DNA from: JAABRB01 sp041617635
GTDB lineage: Bacteria > Pseudomonadota > Gammaproteobacteria > Burkholderiales > SG8-39
Length of the DNA stretch: 64,000 bases
Direction of reading: 5' to 3'
Assembly (NCBI GenBank): GCA_041617635.1
Contig: JBFJOO010000009.1
Coordinates: 1 to 64,000 of the forward strand
The notes beneath the pieces are model-generated. The model was not told where the DNA came from. It saw nothing but the letters and a program-made list of their open reading frames with translations, and did no database searches. This document shows, in pieces, positions 1-7,493 of the stretch. The position numbers and the translations under genes were made by a program. Numbering within the stretch: the first letter of the stretch is position 1; every line of letters begins with the position of its first letter.

Positions 1-36
1 CCGCAAACGCCCCGCCCCACGCCAGGCGCGAGAAGC

Positions 37-564
37 TTAGTTGGGCAGCACGACAGTGTCGATCACGTGGATCACGCCGTTCGATGCGGCGATGTCGGTC
101 TTGATGACTTTGGCGTCGTTGACCTTCACGCCCATGCTGGAGACGTCGATCATGAGCGCCTGGCCTTCGACGGTCTTCACCGCGCCGGACTTGACGTCCT
201 TCGCCATCACCGTGCCGGGCACGACGTGGTAGGTCAGCACTTTGACGAGCTGCGCCTTGTCGGCGAGGAGGGCGTTCAGCTGGTCGGCGGGGATCTTGGC
301 GAACGCGGCGTCCGTCGGCGCGAACACGGTGAACGGGCCGGGGCCCTTGAGCGTGGCGATGAGGTCGGCTTCGGTGAGGGCCTTCGCCAGGGTCTTGAAC
401 TGACCGGCCGCCACGGCCGTGTCGACGATGTCGGCCTTCATTGCGGGCGTCGTGCTCGTCATCTTCGAGCCGTAGGACCCGCCACCGGCCGTCGCGACGG
501 TCATGCCGGTCGCAAGTGCCGCAGCGATTGAAGCGGAGAGCAGAACTTTGGAGAACGACTTCAT
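37..564 (-). CDS. Secreted fasciclin (FAS1) domain protein
   Basis: This 175-residue protein starts with a typical Sec signal peptide (Lys near the N terminus, a hydrophobic Ala/Leu stretch, and cleavage likely after the Ala-rich segment near residue 26). One FAS1 domain fills the rest. The family landmarks are visible: an FTVFAPTDAAFAKIP segment and a late YHVVPG segment, then a closing GVIHVIDTVVLP strand. FAS1 domains act in adhesion or surface interactions, and in bacteria they are usually periplasmic or secreted. An AAAGGAG ribosome site lies just before the ATG. The gene is monocistronic and faces left. Two palindromes in its upstream region may control it. Family call is firm; the ligand is unknown. 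Confidence 0.93.
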   Translation of the reverse strand: MKSFSKVLLSASIAAALATGMTVATAGGGSYGSKMTSTTPAMKADIVDTAVAAGQFKTLAKALTEADLIATLKGPGPFTVFAPTDAAFAKIPADQLNALLADKAQLVKVLTYHVVPGTVMAKDVKSGAVKTVEGQALMIDVSSMGVKVNDAKVIKTDIAASNGVIHVIDTVVLPN

Positions 565-630
565 TTGAGGCTCCTTTGGAAGTGAGAGTTGATGGGTGCC
601 AGGGCTGAAGTCTGAACAGGTCGAGCCAAT

Positions 631-643
631 TTGTCTAGGACAA
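631..643 (-). promoter_or_regulatory. Palindrome TTGTC-TAG-GACAA upstream of the fasciclin gene
   Basis: A perfect inverted repeat with 5-base arms around a 3-base centre lies 67-79 bases upstream of the fasciclin start, inside an AT-rich patch. Size and placement fit a dimeric repressor or activator site. No regulator can be assigned from sequence. Confidence 0.4.
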
Positions 644-666
644 AAGTGTAAAAAAAGTAGTTAGTT

Positions 667-682
667 TAATAACTAGTTGTTA
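667..682 (-). promoter_or_regulatory. AT-rich near-palindrome centred on AACTAGTT
   Basis: A 16-base inverted repeat with one mismatched pair is centred on AACTAGTT (671-678). It lies in the same AT-rich patch as the 631-643 palindrome, about 38 bases further from the fasciclin gene. It could be a second operator or an upstream activating element. Confidence 0.25.
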
Positions 683-1010
683 GAATTGAGGTTTTATCCC
701 GAAAAATATCCGATCTCGCCCGCGTATCGGGGCCGTTGCAGCCGGCCTTGGACTGGATGGGGTGCATCATCGAGTCCGTCATCGATTGGAGCGTGAATCG
801 CAGATCGCGCGGAATGCTCACGCTGGATGATGTGCAAGGCCTTGGACTGACGTCTTCGCCCGCGGCGCTGGAGAGATCCGGCGCGGGGTTCTCTGACGCG
901 GAAATCCCGCGGCTCCGTCCCACGACGCGGCGTGCCTTGCCACAGCGGGCGGGCGCACGGATTACACAGGCGGGAGTATGGAAGACTGACGATCGACCGG
1001 CACGGCCCGA

Positions 1011-1039
1011 TTGCGTACCAAGTGCCGGCTCGCTACATT
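1011..1039 (+). promoter_or_regulatory. Possible sigma-70 promoter for the sulfurase-like gene
   Basis: TTGCGT (1011-1016) and TACATT (1034-1039) are separated by 17 bases and lie about 55 bases before the ATG at 1095. The -35 match is partial and the -10 match is moderate, so this is only a candidate. Confidence 0.25.
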
Positions 1040-1094
1040 GTGCCCAGGCCGGTTCCGCGCCGAATGACTGCGACGCAAGCGTGCCTCGGCTGAA

Positions 1095-2516
1095 ATGGAT
1101 AATTCACGCGCGCACTCTGAAGACGCATTCGCAGAGTTTCTGCGGGCCTACCCGGCGTACTCTGCGACGCGTCGGCTCGACGCGCTCCGCGCAGCCGAAT
1201 ATGCCCGGCTCGACCGGGGCGGCCACGTCTACCTCGACTACACTGCGGGGAGCCTGTACGCGGAGTCGCAGGTTCACGCCCACATGGATCTGCTCGCGCG
1301 GGGCGTGTACGGTAATCCGCACTCCACGAACCCGACCTCCACCGCGAGCACCGCGCTCGACGAGCGCGCGCGCACACACGTCCTCGACTATTTCAACGCG
1401 GCGCCGGACGAGTACCTCGCGATCTTCACCGCCAACGCGAGCGGCGCCCTCAAGCTCGTCGGAGAGTCGTTCCCGTTCGGCCCCGGGAGCCACTACCTGC
1501 TCACCTTCGACAACCACAACTCGGTCAACGGCATCCGGGAATTTGCGCGCGCGCGCGGCGCGACGGTGACCTACATTCCGGTCACGCTGCCCGATATGCG
1601 AGTGGACGAGTCGTCCCTCGAGCCTTATCTAGAGCTGGCCCGCCCGGGAGCGAGCCATCTCTTCGCCTATCCGGCGCAGTCGAACTTCTCGGGGGTGCAC
1701 CATCCGCTGGACTGGATCGAGCGGGCGCGCGCAAAGGGCTGGGTCGTCCTGCTCGATGCGGCGGCGTTCGCCCCGACCAACCGGCTCGATCTCGGGCGGC
1801 ACAAGCCGGACTTCGTCGATCTCTCCTTCTACAAGATGTTCGGCTACCCGACTGGGGTGGGATGCCTGATCGCGCGCAGGGATGCGCTCGCGAGGCTGCG
1901 CCGGCCATGGTTTGCGGGCGGCACCATCACCGTCGCGTCGGTACAGGGGGACAAGCACTATCTTGCCGACGGTGCGGCGGCCTTCGAGGACGGCACCATC
2001 GACTATCTCAACCTGCCTGCCGTGGACATTGGCCTGCAGCACATCGAGTCGACTGGCATCGAGACCATCCATGCGCGCGTGGCGTGCCTGACCGGGTGGA
2101 TGCTCGACAAGCTGCTCGCGCTGCGGCACGCGAACGGCGCGCCGCTCGTCCGCCTGTACGGGCCGCCGGGGACGGAGGCGCGCGGCGGGACGATCACGGT
2201 GAATTTCTACAACCAGGCCGGCCAGGCGATGGACCACCGCGAGATCGAGCACCGCGCCGGCGCCGCGAACATCTCGCTTCGCACCGGCTGTTTCTGCAAC
2301 CCCGGCGGCGGCGAGGTGGCGCTGGGCATCACGGGTACCGAGCTCTCAACCTGCTTCCGCAAACCCGGCCACGAGAGCCGGCTCACGCTCGACGACTTCC
2401 GCCTCTGCATCGATGGCAAGAGCTCGGGCGCGGTGCGGATCAGCCTCGGCATCGTGAGCAACTTCGCCGACGTCGACCGCTTGCTGCAGTTCGCAGCCGG
2501 ACTCCTCGAGGCCTGA
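1095..2516 (+). CDS. Class V aminotransferase-fold enzyme, molybdenum cofactor sulfurase (MOCOS/ABA3) N-domain-like
   Basis: This 473-residue PLP enzyme resembles the sulfurase domain of eukaryotic MOCOS/ABA3 more than IscS or SufS. It has an FAYPAQSNFSG segment, an LLDAAAFAPTNRLDL segment around the PLP aspartate, and SFYKMFGYPTG with the Schiff-base lysine at about residue 247. LRTGCFCNPGGG carries cysteines at about 399 and 401, where MOCOS holds the persulfide cysteine. The C-terminal MOSC domain of full MOCOS is absent. Family knowledge suggests sulfur transfer from cysteine, possibly to molybdenum cofactor. A molybdenum hydroxylase operon lies about 20 kb downstream, which fits but does not prove that role. 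The ribosome site before the ATG is weak. A generic cysteine desulfurase-like role is the alternative. Confidence 0.82.
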   Translation: MDNSRAHSEDAFAEFLRAYPAYSATRRLDALRAAEYARLDRGGHVYLDYTAGSLYAESQVHAHMDLLARGVYGNPHSTNPTSTASTALDERARTHVLDYFNAAPDEYLAIFTANASGALKLVGESFPFGPGSHYLLTFDNHNSVNGIREFARARGATVTYIPVTLPDMRVDESSLEPYLELARPGASHLFAYPAQSNFSGVHHPLDWIERARAKGWVVLLDAAAFAPTNRLDLGRHKPDFVDLSFYKMFGYPTGVGCLIARRDALARLRRPWFAGGTITVASVQGDKHYLADGAAAFEDGTIDYLNLPAVDIGLQHIESTGIETIHARVACLTGWMLDKLLALRHANGAPLVRLYGPPGTEARGGTITVNFYNQAGQAMDHREIEHRAGAANISLRTGCFCNPGGGEVALGITGTELSTCFRKPGHESRLTLDDFRLCIDGKSSGAVRISLGIVSNFADVDRLLQFAAGLLEA

Positions 2517-2589
2517 CCGCCTACGTCAGGTTCAGCGGGAAGGACGGTAACGGGAGGAAACCAGCCGGTTTCCACCAACCGGTTTCCTC
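2512..2589. terminator. Nested inverted repeats between convergent genes, probable bidirectional terminator
   Basis: CCTGAC/GTCAGG (2512-2517 with 2525-2530) spans the upstream stop codon. Downstream, GGAAACC (2556-2562) can pair with GGTTTCC at 2567-2573 over a 4-base loop. Alternatively, GAGGAAACC (2554-2562) pairs with GGTTTCCTC at 2581-2589. There is no clear T-run, so factor-independent termination would be imperfect. Confidence 0.45.
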
Positions 2590-2610
2590 GCGTTCGTGAC
2601 CCACCTTCTC

Positions 2611-3828
2611 TCAGATATTGGGATTATCGGGGTGGAGCCCCATCGCGACGCGGCCGTAAGCGGCGCTGTTCGCGTCCCAGTTCACATGGAAATGCCCCAT
2701 GGCGGCGTTGAGGTCGCGCATATGCCGCTGCATGGGATTCGAAAGGCGAATGGCGTTGCCGCCTGCCGCGCGGAAGAGCGACGTGCCGGCGTTCGAGGCG
2801 AGTACCGCGGCATACGTACCGTCCCGCCGCCAGCGCAGCTTGTCCGCGACTGGCGGAACCGCTCCGGCCTCCGCCAGTCGCAAGGATTCCTGAAATCCCT
2901 TGTAGAGCAGCAGGCGTGCCGCGTCGATCTGTGCGCCCGCCTCGGCGACCCGGCTCTGGATGGTGCCGTGCTCCGCGATTGGCGACTTGCTCGTCAACGA
3001 TGTGCCGACGCCAAACCGCGCGATGGTCTGGTCGTACATATCCTGCGCCATGCCGATCACGAGCGACGCGATGAGGTGCGGAAATAACGCTGCCACCGAT
3101 TGGCGATAGAGCGGACCGGGATTGACTGCGCTGCCCGGCGTGAGGTCGCCGCGCACGTCGCGCGCGGCAACGGTCATGTACGCTGGAACTTCCAAATCTT
3201 TGCAGGCGACGTCGTGGCTGCCGGTCGCCGCGAGGCCTGCCACGTTCCAGGTGTCGATGACCTCGAGCGCCGATTTCGGCGCGAGGAACATGCGCGGCTC
3301 GGGCGGCGCGCCGGCGGCGTCGGCACGGCGCACCATCGCGCCGAGCATCGCCCATTCGCTGTGCAGGATGCCGCTGCAGAATGGCCAGCGCCCCGACAGC
3401 ACATAATGATCGCCGTTCACGCGCGCTTGACCGCACGGATAAATGACCGCCGAGGCGATCAGCACGTCGGGATCCTTGCCCCACACCCGGTCCTGGCCCT
3501 CGGGCGGCCACATCGCGAGCATCCAGTGATGGACCGCGAGATTGACGAACACCCAGCCCGTCGACCCGCATGCCCGCGCGAATTCGCTCGAGATCTCGAC
3601 CAGCAGCTGGTAGTCGAGCTGCGGCCCGCCGACGCGTGCAGGCTGGTTGATGCGCCATAGCCCGGTGTCGTGAAGGTCGCGGACGGTCGCGTCGGGAAGC
3701 CGCCGCAGCGACTCGGCCTCGGGCGCGCGCTTCCTGATCGCGGGGACGAGCGAACGCGCGCGCTCCAGCATCTCCTCGCGCGTGGGTGCTGCAACGGGCA
3801 GTGCGCGTTTGGGGTCGTTTCGGGCCAC
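2611..3828 (-). CDS. Acyl-CoA dehydrogenase-fold flavin monooxygenase (group D hydroxylase-like)
   Basis: The GTG start at 3828 gives 405 residues, the usual size for this fold; longer frames would run into the divergent QueC-like gene. The N-terminal helical part is followed by a STGWVFVNLAVHHWMLAMWP segment typical of HpaH/HsaA-type oxygenases, a SGRWPFCSG beta-domain motif, and a C-terminal helical bundle ending RHMRDLNAAMGHFHVNWD. These enzymes use reduced FMN or FAD from a separate reductase to hydroxylate aromatic or heterocyclic substrates; no reductase gene is adjacent. The substrate cannot be inferred. The family also includes sulfur-oxidising DszC-like and p-hydroxyphenylacetate hydroxylase-like members. 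The start has only a weak GGGACG site. Confidence 0.82.
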   Translation of the reverse strand: MARNDPKRALPVAAPTREEMLERARSLVPAIRKRAPEAESLRRLPDATVRDLHDTGLWRINQPARVGGPQLDYQLLVEISSEFARACGSTGWVFVNLAVHHWMLAMWPPEGQDRVWGKDPDVLIASAVIYPCGQARVNGDHYVLSGRWPFCSGILHSEWAMLGAMVRRADAAGAPPEPRMFLAPKSALEVIDTWNVAGLAATGSHDVACKDLEVPAYMTVAARDVRGDLTPGSAVNPGPLYRQSVAALFPHLIASLVIGMAQDMYDQTIARFGVGTSLTSKSPIAEHGTIQSRVAEAGAQIDAARLLLYKGFQESLRLAEAGAVPPVADKLRWRRDGTYAAVLASNAGTSLFRAAGGNAIRLSNPMQRHMRDLNAAMGHFHVNWDANSAAYGRVAMGLHPDNPNI

Positions 3829-3921
3829 GTCGATTCGTCCCGTCAGATGAGTTCGCCAAATTCTGCCTGAGAACCGTTCCCTTATGCTACGGATCATGCG
3901 CAGCGTGGTAGATTTGCGCGT

Positions 3922-4539
3922 ATGGAATCCGCTTCCATCCTGCTGCTCTCCGGTGGCATCGAAAGTTCGACGCTGCTTCATCAGCTTGCGGCGGAGGGCG
4001 AGCCAGTGCAGGCGCTGTTCATCGACTATGCCCAGCGGGCCGCTGCGCAAGAGAGCACCGCCGCGCACGCGCAGTGCGGCGAGCTCGGCGTCGAGCTCGT
4101 GCCGCTCGAGCTCGGAAACGTGGGGGAAATCTTCCGCCGCGGCCAGGATCGCAAGCATCACGTGCCGATACCGCATCGTAATCTGGTCGCGCTGAGCCTC
4201 GGACTCTCGTACGCGGCGAATCAGGGCGCGCGCAAGCTTTATCTGGCCGTCAACCTGGACGACACGGCGGACTATGCGAGCGCGTCGCACGCCTTCCTTG
4301 CTCAGTTTAGGTTGATATGCGGGCTGCTCGGAGATGTGCGGCTCGCAACCCCGTTCGTCGGACTTTCAAAGCGCGAAGTGATCCAGCGCGGCGTCGCGCT
4401 CGGCGTCGATTACGCCACCACGTACAGCTGCCTGCTCGGCCATTCAGTGCACTGCGGTCGCTGCCCGCAGTGCCAGAAGCGACGCGAGGCGTTCCAGCAG
4501 GCCGGGGTCCACGAACCCGCCGAGTTCTACCGGGCATGA
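3922..4539 (+). CDS. QueC-like PP-loop ATPase (7-cyano-7-deazaguanine synthase family), variant
   Basis: This 205-residue protein has an N-terminal PP-loop SGGIESS at about residues 10-16, where canonical QueC has SGGxDS, so Asp is replaced by Glu. A PHRNLVALSLGLSYA segment matches the QueC V-P-x-R-N region. Four zinc-ligand cysteines lie at about 170, 178, 181 and 184, in the C-terminal pattern known from QueC. QueC converts 7-carboxy-7-deazaguanine and ammonia to preQ0 using ATP. No queD, queE or folE neighbours are present. It may be the cell's QueC, or a paralogue used for a different amidation or adenylation. The divergent neighbour is a flavin hydroxylase. The family is secure; the reaction is not. 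Confidence 0.82.
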   Translation: MESASILLLSGGIESSTLLHQLAAEGEPVQALFIDYAQRAAAQESTAAHAQCGELGVELVPLELGNVGEIFRRGQDRKHHVPIPHRNLVALSLGLSYAANQGARKLYLAVNLDDTADYASASHAFLAQFRLICGLLGDVRLATPFVGLSKREVIQRGVALGVDYATTYSCLLGHSVHCGRCPQCQKRREAFQQAGVHEPAEFYRA

Positions 4540-4573
4540 GCACGCGACGGCATCGTGTCATGAGGGTACCGTC

Positions 4574-4816
4574 ATGACACTCGAGGAGATTCGTCACGTA
4601 CTTGGCTGGTGCGCGGTCATCAACCTGGGCCTCTTGGTGTGGTGGGGCTTCTTCATCACGGTGGCGCACGACTGGACCTACCGCATGCATCGCCGGTGGT
4701 TCAAGCTATCCGACGAAGCGTTCGACGCGATGCACTACGCGGGGATCGGACTCTTCAAGATCGGCATCATTTTCCTGAACATCGTGCCCTATCTCGCGCT
4801 GCGCATCATCGGCTAG
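4574..4816 (+). CDS. Small inner-membrane protein, DUF6868-like
   Basis: This 80-residue protein has two hydrophobic segments: one near residues 12-30 (INLGLLVWWGFFITVA), and one near 55-78 (GIGLFKIGIIFLNIVPYLAL). They are joined by a basic and aromatic loop YRMHRRWFKLSDEAFDAMHY. The arrangement and sequence fit the DUF6868 family of small membrane proteins, function unknown. The gene starts 34 bases after the QueC-like gene and could be co-transcribed with it. Its 3' end overlaps by 4 bases a leftward small gene. Confidence 0.72.
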   Translation: MTLEEIRHVLGWCAVINLGLLVWWGFFITVAHDWTYRMHRRWFKLSDEAFDAMHYAGIGLFKIGIIFLNIVPYLALRIIG

Positions 4817-5088
4817 TCCAGGTTCTTTGCCCAATCCTGCCCGCCCGAGCGGTAGAAGGCCCTGGTCTGCTCGTCTGCGATCGGTGTGGCCACGCCGTTG
4901 GCCATGTCGCGAAAGGCTTGCGCGACTCGCTGCCGCGGGTTGCGTTCGATTTCCTGATTCGCCGCCGGCTGCCCGGATCGAGGTTGCGGCTGAGCGATCG
5001 GGAGGCGCGCGGCCGGGTGGGGCCGGCGTGCGTGATCGCGGAGGACGGAAATCGCGCGCTCGAGGGTCGGGTGGATCGACGTCTGCAT
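4813..5088 (-). CDS. Small hypothetical protein (91 residues)
   Basis: The ATG at 5088 is chosen because an AGGAGA ribosome site sits 7 bases upstream. The product is 91 residues, soluble, and rich in Arg, Pro and Gln in the middle. A more ordered C-terminal part contains QRVAQAFRDMANGVA and ends FYRSGGQDWAKNLD. I do not recognise a family. It converges on the small membrane protein gene and overlaps its stop by 4 bases. The strong ribosome site supports real translation. Confidence 0.5.
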   Translation of the reverse strand: MQTSIHPTLERAISVLRDHARRPHPAARLPIAQPQPRSGQPAANQEIERNPRQRVAQAFRDMANGVATPIADEQTRAFYRSGGQDWAKNLD

Positions 5089-5292
5089 GGCTATGTCTCC
5101 TAGGGTGGCCCACATTCGCCGGGCGATCCGGCTACGTGTTGTGGACATGCTAGTCAACGCGCGTATCGCTCTGATTTCGGACTCCGCCGCGTTTGTTTCA
5201 TGTTTGTAACGCTGCTGCGCTCGGAAGCCTCGACCGGTTCGGAAGCGGTTCCGCGATAGGATTCACGCTGAACCTGCAACAGCAAGCAGAAC

Positions 5293-5640
5293 GTGCCCCC
5301 TGAAGTTAAGGCGCGATCCGCCGCCTGGACCTACCTGCTCGTCGCCGGCGCGGCAGAAGTGGGATTCGCGTACTTTCTCAAGCTGAGCGATAGCTTCTCC
5401 GAGCTCGGGCCGACCGCGATGTTCGTGGCGCTGGGCGCGTTGAGCTTCTGGATGCTCACGCTCGCGATGCGGCACATCACGCTCGGAACCGCCTACGCGG
5501 TGTGGACGGGCATCGGCGCGTTCGGCACCGCGCTCGTGGGCATCGTCGCGTTCGGCGATCCGGTCACCACGGCGCGAGTCGCGCTCATCCTCGTCATCGT
5601 CGGTGCAGTCGTCGGCCTGAAGCTGGTTTCTCGGGAATAG
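5293..5640 (+). CDS. SMR family transporter (SugE/Gdx-like), first of a tandem pair
   Basis: The GTG start gives 115 residues with four transmembrane helices. The membrane-embedded glutamate that carries protons in this family is at about residue 22 (GAAEVGF). GTAYAVWTGIGAFGTA in the third helix is the SMR signature and is closest to the SugE/Gdx branch. SMR proteins are antiparallel dimers that exchange protons for guanidinium or cationic drugs. A second SMR gene begins 17 bases after this stop, so the two may form a heterodimer, as known for EbrAB and YkkCD. No guanidine riboswitch was seen upstream. Confidence 0.9.
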   Translation: MPPEVKARSAAWTYLLVAGAAEVGFAYFLKLSDSFSELGPTAMFVALGALSFWMLTLAMRHITLGTAYAVWTGIGAFGTALVGIVAFGDPVTTARVALILVIVGAVVGLKLVSRE

Positions 5641-5657
5641 GGGAACAGGGCGGCGCG

Positions 5658-5972
5658 ATGGAATGGGTCTATCTGGGGCTGGCCGGCGTCTTCGAGATCG
5701 GGTTCACCACCTGCCTGAAATTGTCGAACGGGTTTCGCCGCATCGCCTACTCGGCTGCGTTCGTGGTCGCTGCCGCGATCAGCTTCTGGCTGCTGACGCT
5801 CAGCCTGAGCGCCATCCCGCTCGGGACGGCCTATGCCGTCTGGACCGGCATCGGCGCGTTCGGCACCGCGATCGTGGGCATGGTGTTCTTCCGCGACCCC
5901 GTCACGTCGGGACGAGTGTTCTTCATCTTCGTGCTGATCGCGGCGATCGTCGGGTTGAAGCTCTCCTCCTGA
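5658..5972 (+). CDS. SMR family transporter (SugE/Gdx-like), second of a tandem pair
   Basis: This 104-residue, four-helix SMR protein has its essential glutamate at about residue 13 (GVFEIGF). It shares the signature GTAYAVWTGIGAFGTA exactly with the upstream copy but differs elsewhere, so the pair is an old duplication, not a recent one. It starts 17 bases after the first SMR gene. A paired, possibly heterodimeric exporter for guanidinium or small cations in the inner membrane is the likely product. Two independent homodimers cannot be excluded. Confidence 0.9.
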   Translation: MEWVYLGLAGVFEIGFTTCLKLSNGFRRIAYSAAFVVAAAISFWLLTLSLSAIPLGTAYAVWTGIGAFGTAIVGMVFFRDPVTSGRVFFIFVLIAAIVGLKLSS

Positions 5973-5982
5973 CTCGCGGCGA

Positions 5983-6681
5983 TCAGGGGGGCTGGAAGTT
6001 CAGCACCCGGCCGGCGAGGACGCTGCGCAAAAACGCGGTGCCGTTCTCCGGCCGGCCGAAATGCCGGTAGGCCCCGACGCCGAACCGCTCCGGGTCGCTG
6101 AGATAGATCGCCGTATGCATCTGCAAATGGTTGTCGAAGACGTACGCCGAGGGCAACGCCAGCACGCGCTCGCGCAACTCGGCCGGCATCGCAGCGAGTT
6201 GCGTGACGTAAGCGATGTACTCCTGCGCCTCGACGTTCGGCCGCGCGACGGTGAAATTGGCCGCGGCGACGACGTGCGCGACCTCGTGAGTCGCCAGGCT
6301 CCGATACAAGGCGCGATCGGCAGGCAGCTCGAAGTGCCGGGCGCGCGCCTGAAACTTGGCGAAGGGAATGATGTAGGCGCGCCGCTCCGCATGCAGGTAC
6401 GCGCCCAGCGCGGTGCGGTTGGCGACGTCGGGGAGCTCGGCGACGATGTCGACCTTGATCGCATCCGGCACGCGCAGCCCCTGCGCGCCGAGAAACTGGA
6501 TGGCGTCCCGGGCGCCGTCGCAGGCGCTTGTCGCGTCGGCCGGCTCGGCGGCGTTGACGACGACATCCGCGGCAGGGCAGCGGATCTCCGCCGAGCGCGC
6601 GATGTCTGCCGTGCCTGGGGCCAACGCGAGCACCAGCGACGCGCGCATCGCGCTGCGAAACAGGCTCGAATCGTGGTTCAT
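5983..6681 (-). CDS. Secreted HExxH-motif protein, putative metalloprotease-like
   Basis: This 232-residue protein has an N-terminal hydrophobic export signal (about residues 10-30). ATHEVAHVVAA holds a zinc-type HExxH motif with His132, Glu133 and His136. A further region, VEAQEYIAYVTQLAAMP, contains Glu residues that could supply a third metal ligand. The size and layout resemble the poorly described DUF6639-type proteins. No known peptidase family could be assigned, so the activity is inferred from the motif only. It converges on the SMR pair and is divergent from a lipoprotein gene. Confidence 0.65.
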   Translation of the reverse strand: MNHDSSLFRSAMRASLVLALAPGTADIARSAEIRCPAADVVVNAAEPADATSACDGARDAIQFLGAQGLRVPDAIKVDIVAELPDVANRTALGAYLHAERRAYIIPFAKFQARARHFELPADRALYRSLATHEVAHVVAAANFTVARPNVEAQEYIAYVTQLAAMPAELRERVLALPSAYVFDNHLQMHTAIYLSDPERFGVGAYRHFGRPENGTAFLRSVLAGRVLNFQPP

Positions 6682-6822
6682 CTCGGGTCCTCGATTTGGC
6701 GCCGCGTGCCGCGCCTCGCGGCGCGCTCATCGTACACTGGTCGACCGGCGCTGCCGCTTGCCGTTACCATTCACGATTTGCCGCCCGGTTGCGCGCGAGT
6801 GCGGCCGCGTCGAGAGATTGTC

Positions 6823-7461
6823 ATGAGCGCCGGTCGCATCGCCCTCCTGATCGCCCTTGCCTGGGTCGGGTCGGGTTGCGCCCCGGCCACAAAGCTGACG
6901 AATGCGTGGGTGGATCCCACGTACCAGGGGCCGCCGTTTCGGAACGTGCTGGTGCTCGGCGTCTCGCGGAACGAGGGCGAGCGGCGCACCTTCGAGGACG
7001 AGTTCGCTGCGAAGCTGCGTGCCGCGGGCGTGAAGGCGGCATCGGGCTACACGGTGCTTCCGGAGAACGGAAATATCCCGCGCGACGTGCTCGAGGGGGT
7101 GCTGAAGAAGGTCGGCGCCGACGGCGCGATCGTCGCGCGCGTGCTGGACGTCGATCGCCGGACCGCCTATTCGCCAGGCTATGTTACGGTGATACCGAGC
7201 GTCGGGTACGTGCGCGGCTTCTACGGATTTTATGGTTCCGCGGTGGCTGTCACGACGCCGCCCACCGCCTACGTGTACGACGTGGTCGTGGTCGAGACGA
7301 GCCTGTGGCAGACTCGCGATGCGACGCTGGTGTGGTCGGCAACGACGCAGACCACCGATCCCGGCGAGCTGCGGAAGGAAATCGCCGGCTACGCCGAGAT
7401 CATCATCGGTGCACTGCGCGAACGCGGCCTGATCGTTGATCAAGCCATGCGAAAGAAGTAG
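6823..7461 (+). CDS. DUF4136-like lipoprotein
   Basis: The ATG at 6823 gives 212 residues. The start is a lipoprotein signal, with a hydrophobic stretch followed by the lipobox GSGCAP. The mature part begins TKLTNAWVDPTYQGPPF and contains VLVLGVSRNEGERRTFEDEF and ADGAIVARVLDVD. It ends with an ATLVWSATTQT strand, characteristic of DUF4136 and related outer-membrane lipoproteins. Function is unknown; members are anchored in the envelope. It lies 32 bases upstream of another exported protein gene and is likely co-transcribed with it. Confidence 0.8.
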   Translation: MSAGRIALLIALAWVGSGCAPATKLTNAWVDPTYQGPPFRNVLVLGVSRNEGERRTFEDEFAAKLRAAGVKAASGYTVLPENGNIPRDVLEGVLKKVGADGAIVARVLDVDRRTAYSPGYVTVIPSVGYVRGFYGFYGSAVAVTTPPTAYVYDVVVVETSLWQTRDATLVWSATTQTTDPGELRKEIAGYAEIIIGALRERGLIVDQAMRKK

Positions 7462-7493
7462 GTTCGCGCACGACACGCTTCCTGGAGAGGACC

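Larger units (their letters stand above)
565..1094. other. Intergenic region between two divergent genes, no credible gene
   Basis: This stretch of about 530 bases separates the leftward fasciclin gene from the rightward sulfurase-like gene. Open frames here have no recognisable domain and no good ribosome site. Bases about 640-715 are markedly AT-rich compared with the rest of the window and include two palindromes. A possible promoter for the rightward gene lies near 1011-1039. The middle, about 720-1000, shows nothing I can name. Confidence 0.6.

Noticed and set aside
5100..5292. Guanidine riboswitch before the tandem SMR genes
   Set aside because: No conserved ACGR-type loops or typical pairing of ykkC, mini-ykkC or ykkC-III were seen in this stretch.
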